Positions 11,790 through 13,089 of a DNA stretch of 13,089 nt are shown one piece after another. The position numbers and the translations under genes are program-made. The DNA is from an uncultured Lachnospiraceae bacterium. GTDB taxonomy: Bacteria > Bacillota > Clostridia > Lachnospirales > Lachnospiraceae. The notes beneath the pieces are model-generated. The model saw nothing but the letters and a program-made list of their open reading frames with translations, ran no database searches and was not told where the DNA came from. The DNA lies in assembly GCA_934351925.1 (NCBI GenBank), contig CAKRJT010000050.1, positions 1-13,089 of the forward strand, given 5' to 3'. Position 1 is the first letter of the stretch; the number at the start of each line of letters is the position of its first letter.

Positions 11790-12944
11790 ATGAACGGAAA
11801 CTTTACAATACAACAGTTGAATTTAAACCTGAGAAAAGCTCTCGCGGCACAGAAGATAACTGAGCTTACCGAGATACAGAGCATGTGTATCCCACAGATT
11901 ATCGAAGGACACAATGTATCCGGAGGAGCTAAGACCGGTACGGGTAAGACACTGGCTTATCTAATACCGGTATACGAATATCTGCTAAAGCTCCCGTCTG
12001 ACCAGCCACACGATTTCACATGTGTTATCGCCGTACCTGCAAAGGAGCTCGCATTCCAGATTTCAAGACAGATAGAACTGTTGTCAAAGAACCTTTCCCT
12101 CAACGCGAAAGCGGTGGTGGCAGTGGGTAACTTTAACATGCAGCGAATGGCAGAGTCCCTTAAGACCAAGCCTACATTTGTCATAGGAACGCCTGCAAGA
12201 CTTAAGGAGCTTATATCCATCAAGAAACTTCCGGCACACAAATGCAAGTTCTTAATATTCGATGAAGCCGACCGACTCATTGACAAGGATAATATCCAGC
12301 TCAGCATGGAGCTTAAAAAGTGCTTCTACAGAGATGTACAGACATTATTTTTCACGGCAACCTACGGTGAGAAATATCAGAACAACCTTGATAAGACAGA
12401 GATAGACATTGTAAAGCTTACAACAAGCCGTATTGTCTCCACCCCTGAGACAATCAAGCATTACTATGTAGTGTGCATGCATAGGGACAAGAACGAGACT
12501 GTCCGCAAGGTTCTGAAAGCAGCTAACGCATCCAAAGCAATTATTTTTGCAAACAAACGCTATGATATCGATGAGATAACACAGAAACTGAAATACCACA
12601 ATTATAAAGTCGACGCATTACACGCGGAGGGTAATAAGTTCCGCAATAAGAATATTGTTAAGGATTTCATGGATGGAAAGCTTCAGTATGTGGTTGCATC
12701 TGATTATGCCGCACGCGGAATGCATTTTGACGACGTGGATGTTATAATCAACATAAGCCTGCCTGAGGAAGCCACCGAATATGTACATCGCGCCGGACGC
12801 TGCGGGCGCAACGGCAAAGCCGGAATGTGCATATCAATTATAACCGACGGCGAGCTCAACAAGGTCAAAAAGTTCCAGAAAGACCTCGCAATCAACATGG
12901 TTGAGCGAAGTCTGTATCAGGGAAAGCTTGTCGCCAAAAAATAA
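11790..12944 (+). CDS. DEAD-box ATP-dependent RNA helicase, compact form
   Basis: A 384-residue helicase core that should unwind or remodel RNA using ATP. Motifs in order: Q-motif region LTEIQ (26-30), Walker A AKTGTGKT (47-54), Ia PAKELA (83-88), Ib TPARL (134-138), DEAD (158-161), III TAT (189-191), IV IIFANKR (251-257), V SDYAARGMHF (304-313) and VI HRAGRCGR (333-340). Several motifs depart from the textbook forms: PTRELA, TPGRL, SAT and TDVAARG. The protein ends soon after domain 2, without the basic or RNA-binding tail of CshA or DbpA, so its specificity may come from a partner. AGAAAGG at 11773-11779 is a modest ribosome binding site. Roles in ribosome assembly or cold adaptation are possible but unproven. 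Confidence 0.9.
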   Translation: MNGNFTIQQLNLNLRKALAAQKITELTEIQSMCIPQIIEGHNVSGGAKTGTGKTLAYLIPVYEYLLKLPSDQPHDFTCVIAVPAKELAFQISRQIELLSKNLSLNAKAVVAVGNFNMQRMAESLKTKPTFVIGTPARLKELISIKKLPAHKCKFLIFDEADRLIDKDNIQLSMELKKCFYRDVQTLFFTATYGEKYQNNLDKTEIDIVKLTTSRIVSTPETIKHYYVVCMHRDKNETVRKVLKAANASKAIIFANKRYDIDEITQKLKYHNYKVDALHAEGNKFRNKNIVKDFMDGKLQYVVASDYAARGMHFDDVDVIINISLPEEATEYVHRAGRCGRNGKAGMCISIITDGELNKVKKFQKDLAINMVERSLYQGKLVAKK

Positions 12945-13089
12945 TATGCAGCAAGTAAGTAGTAAAATAAATAATAAAACCGACAAAAAGCAAGGTAGAG
13001 ATTGTTTAAATCTCCGTAATTATTCATCAAAATGAATTTATCAAATTTATATATAATACGGTTGAGACAGCTCAGGCAATATATCATAT
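12945..13089. other. AT-rich tail of the window without a recognised gene
   Basis: Two small hairpins are visible: GAGATT (12998-13003) with AATCTC (13009-13014), and ATTCAT (13022-13027) with ATGAAT (13032-13037). A TATAAT at 13052-13057 could be a -10 for a gene beyond the edge, but no matching -35 is clear. An ATG at 13032 opens a frame to the end without a ribosome binding site. Confidence 0.4.

Noticed and set aside
13032..13089. ATG opening a frame to the right edge (MNLSNLYIIRLRQL)
   Set aside because: Only 19 codons are visible, with no ribosome binding site, and the start lies in a small hairpin; not enough to call a gene.

Overview
The window looks like chromosome of a low-to-moderate GC Clostridia bacterium, most likely a Lachnospiraceae member of the Roseburia/Agathobacter/Butyrivibrio type. 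This rests on strong AGGAGG ribosome binding sites, sigma-A promoters of the TTGACA-N17-TATAAT kind, the LexA half-site GAAC/GTTC of Gram-positive bacteria, and the gene order nadD-yqeK-rsfS next to a folate cluster and a lexA/LysM divergon. The genus is a guess; there is no rRNA or other marker gene here.

Layout. 1-998: the 3' part of a SocA/Panacea-type antitoxin gene whose start, and probably its toxin, lie upstream of the window. 1016-3080: a self-contained MarR-regulator/MATE-efflux operon with its own promoter, paired palindromic operators and a terminator. 3118-3736: a yefM-yoeB toxin-antitoxin pair with a promoter and a palindrome in its spacer. 3847-9223: a co-directional run of seven genes, nadD, yqeK, rsfS, folC, folE, folP and a folB-folK fusion. 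It covers NAD synthesis, Ap4A hydrolysis, ribosome silencing and most of the folate pathway, with overlaps or short gaps that suggest one or two transcripts. 9224-9412: an AT-rich spacer with an inverted repeat and a 12-bp tandem duplication. 9413-10806: lexA (minus) divergent from a membrane LysM protein (plus) resembling the SOS cell-division inhibitor YneA, separated by a 323-bp control region with about seven LexA-box-like sites. 10837-11580: a TtcA-like tRNA-thiolation enzyme (minus), divergent from a compact DEAD-box RNA helicase (11790-12944, plus). 12945-13089: no recognised gene.

How the genes work together. FolE makes dihydroneopterin triphosphate from GTP; FolB and FolK convert dihydroneopterin to the pyrophosphorylated pterin; FolP joins it to p-aminobenzoate; FolC glutamylates the product. 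The phosphatase step, pABA synthesis and dihydrofolate reductase are not in this window. LexA should repress both itself and the LysM protein until DNA damage triggers its self-cleavage.

Most of the window is ordinary housekeeping DNA, and I do not see a clearly novel multi-gene system. The most interesting signals are regulatory. Six LexA-like sites lie on an exact 13-bp lattice. The 14-bp MarR repeat can serve both as operator and as terminator of the gene upstream. Two divergent promoters share the same -35 bases. The truncated Panacea-type antitoxin deserves a look at its missing upstream neighbour.
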